Assembly: GCF_038397735.1 (NCBI RefSeq)
Contig: NZ_CP151635.1
Span: 620,001-684,000, forward strand
DNA length: 64,000 bases
Direction of reading: 5' to 3'
Source: Microbacterium sp. LWH13-1.2
GTDB lineage: Bacteria > Actinomycetota > Actinomycetes > Actinomycetales > Microbacteriaceae
Within the stretch, counting starts at the first letter, position 1; every line of letters begins with the position of its first letter. Below are positions 53,158 to 61,407 of the stretch, one piece after another. The notes under the pieces were generated by a model, which ran no database searches, was not told the DNA's origin, and was given only the letters and a program-made list of their open reading frames with translations. A program made the position numbers and the translations under genes.

Positions 53158-55041
53158 TCAGGCGAGCAGCTGGTGGCGTGCGAGGTCGCGGTAGAGCGGC
53201 GTCGACTCGATCAGCTCGGAATGTGTGCCCTGGCCGACGACAGCGCCGTCCTGCAGCACCACGATGAGGTCGCTGTCGATGACGGTCGACAGCCGGTGCG
53301 CGATCACGATCAGCGTGCGGTCGGTGGAGACCGCATCGATCGCCTCGCGCATGCGCTGCTCGTTCACGCCGTCGAGAGACGACGTCGACTCGTCGAGCAA
53401 CAGGATCGGCGCATCGGTGAGCAGCGCGCGGGCGATCGCCAGGCGCTGACGCTCTCCGCCCGAGAGCATCACGCCGTCCTCGCCGACGGGGGCCTCGAGG
53501 CCCAGAGGGTCGCGTTCGAGCACGTCGCCCAGGTTCACGGCGCGCAGCACTCGCCGGCAGGCCTCGTCCGAGGCGTTCGGCGAGGCGAGGCGCAGGTTGT
53601 CGCCGAGGGTTCCGGCGAGCGTGGGGGCGTCCTGCTCGACATAGCCGAACTGCGCGCGCAGCTCGTCGCGCGGATAGGTGCGCGAGTCGTGGCCGTAGAG
53701 ACGGATCGATCCGCCCGTCGGATCGTAGAAACGCTCGACGAGAGACAGGATCGTGCTCTTGCCTGCTCCACTGGGGCCGACGAGTGCGACGCGCGCGCCG
53801 CGGGGTACGCCGAACGAGACTCCGCGCAGGACCTCGCGCTCAGCCGGGGCGGCCGGGTCGTCGGTCGGCTCGAGGTGAGCGTCGGCGAGTAGCGTCTGCG
53901 CCTCCTTCGCCGCGGCCAGCCGTGCCGCGACCACGTTCTCGGGGTAGCGGAAGCGGACGTCGCGGAATTCGATCGCGGGGGCGTGAGGGTCCGCCTCGTC
54001 GCGAGGGAAGGAGGCGGCGATCTCGGCGTCGTGCTCGGTCTCGACCGGCAGGTTCAGCACCTCCTGGATGCGGCCGAGTGCTCCGAGCGCCTGGTTCACA
54101 GAGGTGATCGCTCCGAACGTGGTCGCGAGCGGCATCACGAGCATGAACAGGAACAGGATGAACGTGATCAGCGACGCGATCGTGATGGTGCCCGCGGCGA
54201 CCCTGAGGCCGCCCACGCCGAGGACGACGAGGAGCGAGACCTGCAGCGCCACTCCGGCGATCGGAACCACGAGCGACGAGATCTTCGCGATGCGCACGCC
54301 GATGCCGTAGGCCTCGGAGGCGAGGACGGACACCGTCTGGGTCTCGCGTTCGGTCGCCCCTGAGGCGCGCACGGTGCGGATCGAGCTCACGGCGCGCTCG
54401 ACGCCGGAGGCGAGTTCTCCGACCTTCTCCTGCTGCGCGGTGGATGCCGTGCGGATGCGGCCGCTGAGCGCTGTGACGACGACGACCGAGGCGCCGATCA
54501 CGACGACGATCAGCAGCAGCAGCACGGGGTCGATCACGAGCATCGCGATCAGCGCGCCGAGGAACAGGATCGCGCTGCCGACGGCATCCGCCAGCCCCTG
54601 GGTGAGCACGGCGTACAGCAGCGTGGTGTCGGTCCCGACACGCGAGACCAGGTCGCCGGTGCGACGGGCGTCGAACTCGCTGATCGGCAGGTGCAGGATG
54701 CGGGAGATCAGCTTGCGTCTGCTGGAGTACACGACCGCGGTGCCGGTGCGCTGCAGCAGATAGTGCTGGTAGCCCGAGATGATCGACGACACGATCACGA
54801 GACCGACGAGGGCCCAGACGAGGATGCCGAGACCCTGATCGGACTGCACGGTCTCGATGAGCTGGCCGACCAGCAGGGGCTGTGCGAGCGACGTGGCCGC
54901 TCCGAACACGCTGAGCACAGCGACGACGATGAGCGTGCGCTTGTGCTCGAACAGGAAGGGGAGGAGCTGGCGGAAGGTGGCGCGCGGACCGTCGTGATGC
55001 GCGCCGCGTCCGCGTCGGCGTGATGTCGCCGTGCTGGACAT
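53158..55041 (-). CDS. ABC-type exporter, fused membrane and ATPase domains
   Basis: This 627-aa half-transporter has six helices (about 30-320) with an EFDARRTGDLVSRV coupling segment, then the nucleotide-binding domain: GPSGAGKST Walker A, EQDAP Q-loop, LSGGERQRLAIARALL signature, ILLLDESTSSLD Walker B, and the H-loop IAHRLST. It is of the MsbA/BmrA type and should work as a homodimer. Cargo unknown. The tiny HTH gene 80 bases upstream is probably cotranscribed. A 30-residue insert precedes Walker A (AAKEAQTLLADAHLE region), unusual for this family. Confidence 0.92.
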   Translation of the reverse strand: MSSTATSRRRGRGAHHDGPRATFRQLLPFLFEHKRTLIVVAVLSVFGAATSLAQPLLVGQLIETVQSDQGLGILVWALVGLVIVSSIISGYQHYLLQRTGTAVVYSSRRKLISRILHLPISEFDARRTGDLVSRVGTDTTLLYAVLTQGLADAVGSAILFLGALIAMLVIDPVLLLLIVVVIGASVVVVTALSGRIRTASTAQQEKVGELASGVERAVSSIRTVRASGATERETQTVSVLASEAYGIGVRIAKISSLVVPIAGVALQVSLLVVLGVGGLRVAAGTITIASLITFILFLFMLVMPLATTFGAITSVNQALGALGRIQEVLNLPVETEHDAEIAASFPRDEADPHAPAIEFRDVRFRYPENVVAARLAAAKEAQTLLADAHLEPTDDPAAPAEREVLRGVSFGVPRGARVALVGPSGAGKSTILSLVERFYDPTGGSIRLYGHDSRTYPRDELRAQFGYVEQDAPTLAGTLGDNLRLASPNASDEACRRVLRAVNLGDVLERDPLGLEAPVGEDGVMLSGGERQRLAIARALLTDAPILLLDESTSSLDGVNEQRMREAIDAVSTDRTLIVIAHRLSTVIDSDLIVVLQDGAVVGQGTHSELIESTPLYRDLARHQLLA

Positions 55042-55121
55042 GCGGAACCTCGTTCTGAAAGGGGGGGTGGTTCGACCGTACTTCGTGCAGGGCCGAATTC
55101 TGTGGATGGGCTGTATGCGCC

Positions 55122-55328
55122 TCAGCGCTTGCCGAATCGGCGGTGCGCCGCCTGCTTGGTCACGCCGAGTGCGCTCGCGATCGCCTGCCACGAGTACCCG
55201 AGGTTGCGCGCGCGGCGCACTTGGGTCTCCTCAGAGCGGGCGAGCTCGGTGCGGAGTGCCGCGAGGCGGTGGAGCTCGGAGAGCGGCTCGCCGCCGTCAT
55301 CATGGGCGATCGCGGTCTTCATGGTCAT
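55122..55328 (-). CDS. Small helix-turn-helix protein, 68 aa
   Basis: The C-terminal 25 residues ([21 protein letters not shown]) read as a helix-turn-helix of the sigma region 4 or transposase type. The N-terminal half is helical and charged. ATG has GGAGG six bases upstream, so it is clearly designed for translation. Directly upstream are two GTCAA-N6-TTGAC repeats, which it may bind. It is likely cotranscribed with the ABC exporter. Function otherwise unknown. Confidence 0.82.
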   Translation of the reverse strand: MTMKTAIAHDDGGEPLSELHRLAALRTELARSEETQVRRARNLGYSWQAIASALGVTKQAAHRRFGKR

Positions 55329-55340
55329 CGTGAACCTCCT

Positions 55341-55360
55341 GCGTCAATATTGGTTGACGC
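55341..55360. promoter_or_regulatory. Inverted repeat GCGTCAA-N6-TTGACGC
   Basis: A perfect 7-bp inverted repeat lies 13 bases before the ATG of the small HTH gene. The core GTCAA-N6-TTGAC recurs at 55371. Likely an operator. Confidence 0.7.
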
Positions 55361-55370
55361 TGCGGGAGAT

Positions 55371-55386
55371 GTCAACATGAATTGAC
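55371..55386. promoter_or_regulatory. Inverted repeat GTCAA-N6-TTGAC (second copy)
   Basis: It has the same arms and spacing as the site at 55341, with centres 28 bp apart. It lies between the divergent HTH gene and the S66 peptidase gene. Confidence 0.65.
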
Positions 55387-55421
55387 GGATCTCGCGGCGT
55401 GTGCGATGCGAGACTGGACCG

Positions 55422-56453
55422 ATGCTGTCCGCATCGAAACCTGTCCCCGGCGACCGAGTCGCCGTCCTGTCGCCCGCCTTCGCCGCTCCTGCGGTCGCGC
55501 CTGAGATCCACGAGCAGGCTCTCCGACGACTCGAGCAGCTGACCGGACTGATCCCGGTGGAGTATCCGACCACCAGGCAGCTCGACGCGAGCCCTGAAGC
55601 CCGGGCCACCGACGTCAACGCGGCCTTCGCCGACCCCGGCATCCGCGCGATCCTCGCGACGATCGGGGGCGATGACCAGATCCTGGTGGTGCCGCACCTC
55701 GAGGCCGCACTCGCTCAGGCCGATCCCAAGCCGTTCCTGGGCTACAGCGACAACACCAATATCCTCAACTGGCTGTGGGGGCTCGGCATCCGCGGCTACT
55801 ACGGAGGGTCCACGGCGGTGCACCTGGGGCCGGGGCCGGCGGTCGACGACGTGCATCTGCGCTCACTGCGCGCTGCGCTGCTCGACGGCGGCACGATCGA
55901 GATCACCGAGCCAGGCGAGTCGGAGGACGTGGGAAGGCGCTGGACAGACCCCCTATCGCTCACCGAGTACGGCGACCGGATCTCGACCGATGAGTGGGCC
56001 TGGGCCGGGCCGGCATCGCGCGTCGAGGGACGCACGTGGGGCGGGTGCCTCGAGAGCATCGACGCGCTCGCGCTCGCAGACCGGCTGCCCACGACATACG
56101 ACCTGCGCGGCGGGATCCTGCTGCTGGAGACCAGCGAGGAGCGTCCCCCGGCGAGCTGGGTGGCACGCTGGATCCGCGGGTTGGGAGAGCGCGGGATCCT
56201 CGATGCCGTCGCGGGCGTGGTCGTCGCGCGTCCGCCGGTGAGCGACTTCGAATTCCTTCCGTCGCCGGCAGAGGCCGATGCGCTTCGCGCGGCGCAGCGA
56301 GACGCCGTCATCGAGACGGTCTCGCGGTATAACCCCGACGCGGTCGTCTGCGTGGGCGTACCGTTCGGTCACACGCGGCCCCAGTGGATCGTTCCCTACG
56401 GGGGGACGATGGTGCTCGACGGGGCGACGCGGACGGTCACCGCCTCCTACTGA
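55422..56453 (+). CDS. S66 peptidase, MccF-like LD-carboxypeptidase
   Basis: This 343-aa serine peptidase is of family S66. It has the oxyanion/loop segment IGGDDQ (residues 81-86), nucleophile Ser109 in FLGYSDNTN, and the acid/His region near the C-terminus (VCVGVPFGHTRPQW). Length and the GGDD-type loop resemble MccF, which cleaves microcin C and related aminoacyl-nucleotide toxins, more than LdcA of wall recycling (GGYG). Start uncertain: ATG at 55422 lacks a strong ribosome-binding site and GTG at 55401 is possible. It is divergent from the HTH-ABC exporter pair across shared operators. Confidence 0.87.
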   Translation: MLSASKPVPGDRVAVLSPAFAAPAVAPEIHEQALRRLEQLTGLIPVEYPTTRQLDASPEARATDVNAAFADPGIRAILATIGGDDQILVVPHLEAALAQADPKPFLGYSDNTNILNWLWGLGIRGYYGGSTAVHLGPGPAVDDVHLRSLRAALLDGGTIEITEPGESEDVGRRWTDPLSLTEYGDRISTDEWAWAGPASRVEGRTWGGCLESIDALALADRLPTTYDLRGGILLLETSEERPPASWVARWIRGLGERGILDAVAGVVVARPPVSDFEFLPSPAEADALRAAQRDAVIETVSRYNPDAVVCVGVPFGHTRPQWIVPYGGTMVLDGATRTVTASY

Positions 56454-56476
56454 GCCCGACGACCACCCCGAGCACC

Positions 56477-56514
56477 CGAAAGGGCGGTACCCCCGAGGAG
56501 GTGCCGCCCTTTCG
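56477..56514. terminator. Bidirectional terminator
   Basis: An 11-bp perfect stem, CGAAAGGGCGG (56477-56487) with CCGCCCTTTCG (56504-56514), has A-rich and T-rich ends suited to termination in both directions. It lies between convergent S66 and MFS genes. Confidence 0.85.
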
Positions 56515-56528
56515 CGTGAGGTGACGTG

Positions 56529-57989
56529 TCAGAGTTCGACGGCCGCCGCGACGCCGAGGTCTTCGTCGTAGTCGTTGTCTTTGGTCTCCTTCGACAGCAG
56601 CAGTGCGACGAACGTCAGCACTCCCATCGCCGACAGATACAGGCCGACGAGCCAGGGAGCGCCGTCGCCGAGCTCCCAGAGCCAGAGGGCGATGAGCGGG
56701 GCCACGGCGGCGCCGAGGATCGACGACACGTTGTACGAGATCGCGGATCCCGTGTATCGGACGTTCGTCGGGAAGAGCTCCGGAAGCAGCGCGCCCATCG
56801 GGCCGAACGTCGCGCCCATGAGCATGAAGCCGAACACGAGGAATGCCTGTGCCAGCGCACCGGTGAACTTCGGGTCCATCGCCGGGAGCAGGAAGGCGTT
56901 GAACGTGAAGCCGAACACGATGATGAGCCCGGTGACCCACAGCAGCAGCTTGCGACGACCGATCGAGTCGGCGATCGGACCGGAGAGCAGGGTGAAGATG
57001 CCGAAGAACACGACGCCTACGATCTGCATGAGAACGAAGTCCGTGTAGCCGAAGCCCAGCCCCGGATAGAACTGGGCGGCGAAGGCTGACGCGTCGAAGT
57101 CCTTGCCCGTCGCCTCCGCGGCCGCCTGTGCGGCAGCGGATGCGGTCTCGAGCGTGGCCGGCTTCGTACCGTACGCCAGGGTGAAGTTCGTCATGAGGTA
57201 GAAGAGGACGTACGTCGCCAGCATGATGAACGTGCCGAGGATCAGCTGCTTCCAGTGATGACGGAAGACTGTCGCCAGCGGCAGCTTGCGGATCGCGCCC
57301 TTCTCCTCCGCCTTCTTGAACGTGTCGGACTCGACGAGCTTCAGACGCACCCACAGGCCGATGATGACCATCACCGCGGAGAACAGGAACGGGATGCGCC
57401 AGCCCCACGACAGGAACGCCTCGGACTTGAGGGCCGGGTTCTCGGCGTGCGGCAGCAGCCAGTTGATTCCGAGGAAGAGGAAGTTGGCGATGATGAAGCC
57501 CAGCGGTGCGCCGAGCTGCGGGAACGTGCCGTACCAGGCGCGCTTGCCCGCCGGAGCGTTCTCGGTCGCGACGAGAGCTGCACCCGACCACTCTCCACCG
57601 AGCGCGAAGCCCTGCGCCAGACGCATGATCAGCAGCAGCAGAGCGGCCCACCAGCCGATCTGCTGGAACGTGGGCAGAAGCCCGATGATGAACGTCGCGA
57701 TGCCCATCGTGAGCAGAGAGGCGACGAGCGTGGCCTTGCGACCGAACTTGTCGCCGAAGTGACCGAAGACCACCGCGCCGATCGGGCGGGCGACCATCGC
57801 CGCACCGAACACCGCGAACGACGACAGCAGCGAGGTGGTGTCGTTGCCCGTGGGGAAGAAGAGCACCGGGAATACGAGCACGGCCGCTGTCGCATAGGCG
57901 TAGAAGTCGTAGAACTCGATCGTTGTGCCGACGAGGCTCGCCGTGATGACGCGCGAGCGCGGATTCGCGGGCGCTGTGGTCGTACTCAT
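56529..57989 (-). CDS. MFS transporter, metabolite:H+ symporter type
   Basis: This 486-aa, 12-helix MHS-subfamily transporter is a relative of the one at 22890: IEFYDFYAYATAAVLVFP, ARPIGAVVFGHFGDKFGRK, LAQGFALGGEWSGAALV. A loop of about 50 residues rich in Ala and Lys/Glu between helices 7 and 8 (TLETASAAAQAAAEATGKDFDAS) is an insert. Substrate unknown; shikimate, proline-betaine and dicarboxylates are typical for the family. ATG follows TAAGGAG. No PaaR-type site was found upstream. Confidence 0.9.
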   Translation of the reverse strand: MSTTTAPANPRSRVITASLVGTTIEFYDFYAYATAAVLVFPVLFFPTGNDTTSLLSSFAVFGAAMVARPIGAVVFGHFGDKFGRKATLVASLLTMGIATFIIGLLPTFQQIGWWAALLLLIMRLAQGFALGGEWSGAALVATENAPAGKRAWYGTFPQLGAPLGFIIANFLFLGINWLLPHAENPALKSEAFLSWGWRIPFLFSAVMVIIGLWVRLKLVESDTFKKAEEKGAIRKLPLATVFRHHWKQLILGTFIMLATYVLFYLMTNFTLAYGTKPATLETASAAAQAAAEATGKDFDASAFAAQFYPGLGFGYTDFVLMQIVGVVFFGIFTLLSGPIADSIGRRKLLLWVTGLIIVFGFTFNAFLLPAMDPKFTGALAQAFLVFGFMLMGATFGPMGALLPELFPTNVRYTGSAISYNVSSILGAAVAPLIALWLWELGDGAPWLVGLYLSAMGVLTFVALLLSKETKDNDYDEDLGVAAAVEL

Positions 57990-58137
57990 GCTGCTCCTTA
58001 GATCCATGGCCCGGTATACCAAGGCACCGAGAGATCCTACGCCTTCCTGAACGTTTGCTGGGTGCGTGTGACGTCCGCGGGGCGCGCGTGCGTAGAGTCG
58101 GAGACGGACTCTGATGTCCGGGGGAGAGGGGGAGACC

Positions 58138-58635
58138 GTGACGACCAGACTGCTGCTGATCGCCGACACCCACGTTCCGAAGCGGGCCAAGCGGCTCCCC
58201 GACGCGGTGCTGCGGGCGGTCGACGACGCCGACATCGTGATCCACGCGGGGGACTGGGTCGACCTCGCGACGCTGGATCTGCTCGAAACCCGCTCGCGGG
58301 TCCTGCATGGCGTCTACGGCAACAACGACGGCCCCGAGCTGCGCGAGCGCCTGCCCGAGATCGCTCGCTTCACCGTCGAACAGGTCGAGGTGGCGGTGGT
58401 GCACGAGACCGGCCAGCGGCAGAAGCGCGAGGAGCGGATGGATGTCGCGTTCCCCGACGTGGATCTGCTCGTGTTCGGGCACTCGCACATCCCCTGGGAC
58501 ACCGTCGCCCCTTCCGGGCTGCGCCTGGTGAATCCCGGGTCTCCGACCGATCGGCGCCGTCAGCCGTTCTGCACGATGATGGGGGTCACGATCGACGAGC
58601 GACGGATCGATGCCACCCTGGTGCCGCTCGTATGA
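58138..58635 (+). CDS. Metallophosphoesterase, YfcE/MJ0936-like
   Basis: This 165-aa calcineurin-like phosphodiesterase has all metal motifs: ADTHVP, HAGDWVD, GNND and FGHSH. Relatives hydrolyse simple phosphodiesters or 2',3'-cNMP; the physiological substrate is unclear. I chose GTG at 58138, which has GGGGGAG upstream; ATG at 58114 lies before that site. The stop overlaps the next gene as ATGA, so the two are coupled. Confidence 0.87.
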   Translation: MTTRLLLIADTHVPKRAKRLPDAVLRAVDDADIVIHAGDWVDLATLDLLETRSRVLHGVYGNNDGPELRERLPEIARFTVEQVEVAVVHETGQRQKREERMDVAFPDVDLLVFGHSHIPWDTVAPSGLRLVNPGSPTDRRRQPFCTMMGVTIDERRIDATLVPLV

Positions 58636-59156
58636 GCGCCACACCTCGCGGAAGCGACGACGCAGAGGTGCCCTCGGCATACCGCGCTCCGATGCGCTCG
58701 CGCGACGACGACGTGAGCGACGGCCCGGCTGTCGAGCGGGCACTGAAGCTCGGCGTGTGCGGAATGGGCGGCAGGCTCGACGAGGCACCGCACTCGATCG
58801 CCGATGCGCTCGCCGCGGTGGATGCGGTGCACGGAGAACGGATGGCACGCCGACTCGAGCGGTTCGCGTCGGTCACCGAGGGCGTGTTCGTCTGGACGCG
58901 CGACGCCGATGGCCTCCTGTGGCTGGGACGGATCACCGGGCCGTGGCGCTACGACGCCTCGGCCGACGCCCGGGATGTCGACCTCGTGCACGTGCGCGCG
59001 TGCGACTGGCTCGATCGTCCGGTCGAGGCGGCCGCGGTGCCTCCCGGCGTGCACGAGGCCTTCTCACGCGGCGGTCGCAACTGGCAGAGCATCACCCGAG
59101 CCGACGCCGCTCGTCTCACGGCAGCCGTCTGGAAGTCCCGACGCAGCCGGCAGTGA
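58632..59156 (+). CDS. Hypothetical protein coupled to phosphoesterase
   Basis: The product has 174 aa; function not recognised. The first 35 residues look disordered and charged. The rest has an ordered pattern: LGVCGMGGRLDEAPHSIADALAAVDAVHGERMARRLERFASVTEG, then VFVWTRDADGLLWLGRITGPWRYD, which reads like a small beta-barrel sensor of the kind found in front of restriction or nuclease domains. It overlaps the upstream phosphoesterase by four bases, and an HNH gene follows on the opposite strand. A nucleic-acid role is therefore a guess only. Confidence 0.8.
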   Translation: MSATPRGSDDAEVPSAYRAPMRSRDDDVSDGPAVERALKLGVCGMGGRLDEAPHSIADALAAVDAVHGERMARRLERFASVTEGVFVWTRDADGLLWLGRITGPWRYDASADARDVDLVHVRACDWLDRPVEAAAVPPGVHEAFSRGGRNWQSITRADAARLTAAVWKSRRSRQ

Positions 59157-59161
59157 GCCGT

Positions 59162-59533
59162 TCAGTCGGCCTGGCGCAGGTCGCGGAGGATCGCGTCGTA
59201 TCGGGTGAGGAACGCCCGTTCGTCGAGTCGCTTGCGTCTCATCCACGACGTGACCTCGTCGTTGCGCTTGCTCGCGTTGCACGACCCGCATGCAGGAACG
59301 ACGTTCTCGACGGTGTATCGCCCGCCTCGCGAGATCGGCATCACGCAATCGCGTTGCAGTGCGATGTCGCCCGCTCCGCAATACGCGCATCCTCCCCAGG
59401 CCTCTCGCAGCGAAGCCCACTGCTCGACGGTGAGGTCGTTGTCCGCCCGCGCCACGCGGCCCTGACGTCGCTTCGCATAACGGGCGCGCGCAGCGGGCGT
59501 GGGGGTGGAGAACCTTCTGCGCGGCACAGACAC
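59162..59533 (-). CDS. HNH endonuclease-like protein
   Basis: This 123-aa stand-alone HNH domain has CAYCG, then CVMPISRGGRYTVENVVPACGSCNASK, that is Cys pairs for zinc, a Pro-x-Ser where many HNH proteins have His-x-x-Pro, and the central Asn. The usual first histidine (DHxxP) is replaced by CVMP, so activity may be altered. The N-terminus is very basic. GTG start; a second in-frame GTG lies two codons on. Confidence 0.82.
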   Translation of the reverse strand: MSVPRRRFSTPTPAARARYAKRRQGRVARADNDLTVEQWASLREAWGGCAYCGAGDIALQRDCVMPISRGGRYTVENVVPACGSCNASKRNDEVTSWMRRKRLDERAFLTRYDAILRDLRQAD

Positions 59534-59600
59534 ACGGTACTGGGCGGATGCCCGTGCCTGCGCTCAATTCCTCTGTGTCGTCCTATTCCCCTGGGCCGCT

Positions 59601-61343
59601 CTATTCCTCGGCGTCGCCGAGAGCGAGCGCCGAGACGAAGTCGGCGGTCGGGTCGAGCAGGTGCTCGAGCTCGAGCACAACGAGCCTGTTCGCCCCGGCG
59701 AGGGTCGCGGGGGCGGGCACGAAGAGGGTGCGCTGCGGGCCGTTTCGCCAGTAACGCCCGAGGAAGAACCCGTTGACGAACGCGTAGCCCTTGCTCCAGG
59801 ACGCGGTGTCGAGGAAGAGGTCTGCGGGGGAGTCGAGGTCGAAGTCCGCGACCCACGCCGACGGACCAGTCGTCGCCGCGACCGACGACTCCGCGGCGCG
59901 CGAACCGATCTCCGCAGCCAGGGCCGCGACGTCGAGCGGTGTCGAGTGCCAGCCGGTCAGCGAAACACCGTCGAGCACAGGAGTGCCGATGAGGCCCTTC
60001 TGCTCGCCGAGCCGGTGGTCGTAGTTCACACGGCCCTGCTCTTCGACCAGGATGCTGAGCGTACGCCCCGACGGGATGCGCAGAGAACGGTCATGACGGG
60101 TGCGCGAGAGCGTGCCGACGGGCTGACCGTCGACGCTCACCCAGGCGAGGTCGCGAACCTCTTCGAGAACGAGCTGCCCGCCCCGGCCCTCGGGCAGGGA
60201 GACGTCGTAGCGGACCAGGGCGCTCAGGTGCTCCAACTGGTCGAACGTGACGGGCTGTGATGATGAGGGAGCGCTCGCCGCAGCATCCGTCCATGCACCC
60301 GCCGCACTCAATGGCACCGAGAAGGCCGGCGCGGGGTCGGCCGCGGCCGGAAGCTCATCCGGCACGGGCGCGTACTTCGCGATGACGTCGCGGAATGCGA
60401 AGAACTTCGCGGTCGGGTTCCCGGCTTCGTCCAGAGGCGCGTCGTAGTCGTACGACGTGACGATCGGCAGGTAGCGGCCCTTGTGGTTGGCTCCGTTCGT
60501 GAGTCCGAAGTTCGTGCCGCCGTGGAACATGTAGATGTTGACCGAGGCACCGGCGGCAAGCAGCTCATCGAGGTCGGCGGCGGCCGCTGCGACGTCTGTC
60601 GTGTGATGCACGCCGCCCCACCAGTCGAACCATCCGTCCCAGAACTCCGAGCACATCAGCGGACCCGTGGGCTGGTGGCTGCGCAGCGTCGCGAGGCGCT
60701 CGGCGCTGCGTGAGCCGAACGAACCGGTCTTGTGCAGCTCGGGAAGGCTGCCGTCTGCAAGCATCTGGTCGGTGGGCTGGTCGACGGTGGTGAGCGGGAC
60801 GGTGATCCCTGCCTCACGCGTCAGTGCGACGAGGGCCTCGAGGTAGGCCTTGTCGGAGCCGTACGCGCCGTATTCGTTCTCGATCTGCACGAGCACGACC
60901 GGGCCGCCGCGGTCGATCTGCCGCGGAGCGACGATCTCGTAGACCCGACGGAGGTACTCGCTCACCTCGGCGAGGTAGGTGGGCTCGGACGAGCGCAGCT
61001 CGCGCTCGCCCGCGGTGAGCCAGTTCGGCAGACCGCCGTTGTGCCATTCGGCGCAGATGTAGGGGCCTGGGCGGACGATCGCGTCCATGCCCTCGGCCTG
61101 GATCAGGTCGAGGAAGCGCCCCAGGTCGTTCCACCCCGCGGCATCCCACTCGCCCCTGCGGGGTTCGTGAGCGTTCCAGGCGACGTACGTCTCGATCGTG
61201 TTGAGCCCCATCAGGCGGGCCTTGCGGATGCGGTCCTGCCACTGGTCGGGGTGCACCCGGAAGTAGTGGATGGCGCCGGCGATCACCCGGTGGGGGATTC
61301 CGGCGCGGAGGAAGTCTGTCTCGCCGATGGAGAAGGAGGTCAC
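59601..61343 (-). CDS. Beta-galactosidase, glycoside hydrolase family 35
   Basis: It hydrolyses terminal beta-galactosides with retention. The 580 aa have an N-terminal (beta/alpha)8 barrel with acid/base Glu157 in QIENEYGAYG and nucleophile Glu233 in MCSEFWDGW, then C-terminal jelly-roll domains (SWSKGYAFVNGFFLGRYW near the end is typical). No signal peptide, so intracellular. It follows a sugar ABC transporter by 64 bases, which suggests import of a galactoside and cytoplasmic cleavage. The start is GTG with weak ribosome-binding site. Confidence 0.93.
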   Translation of the reverse strand: MTSFSIGETDFLRAGIPHRVIAGAIHYFRVHPDQWQDRIRKARLMGLNTIETYVAWNAHEPRRGEWDAAGWNDLGRFLDLIQAEGMDAIVRPGPYICAEWHNGGLPNWLTAGERELRSSEPTYLAEVSEYLRRVYEIVAPRQIDRGGPVVLVQIENEYGAYGSDKAYLEALVALTREAGITVPLTTVDQPTDQMLADGSLPELHKTGSFGSRSAERLATLRSHQPTGPLMCSEFWDGWFDWWGGVHHTTDVAAAAADLDELLAAGASVNIYMFHGGTNFGLTNGANHKGRYLPIVTSYDYDAPLDEAGNPTAKFFAFRDVIAKYAPVPDELPAAADPAPAFSVPLSAAGAWTDAAASAPSSSQPVTFDQLEHLSALVRYDVSLPEGRGGQLVLEEVRDLAWVSVDGQPVGTLSRTRHDRSLRIPSGRTLSILVEEQGRVNYDHRLGEQKGLIGTPVLDGVSLTGWHSTPLDVAALAAEIGSRAAESSVAATTGPSAWVADFDLDSPADLFLDTASWSKGYAFVNGFFLGRYWRNGPQRTLFVPAPATLAGANRLVVLELEHLLDPTADFVSALALGDAEE

Positions 61344-61407
61344 GATGCGGTGCTTTCGATGGGAGGGCGGGACGGGGAGCGAGTCCCCGTCCCGCCCGGA
61401 CGTGCAA

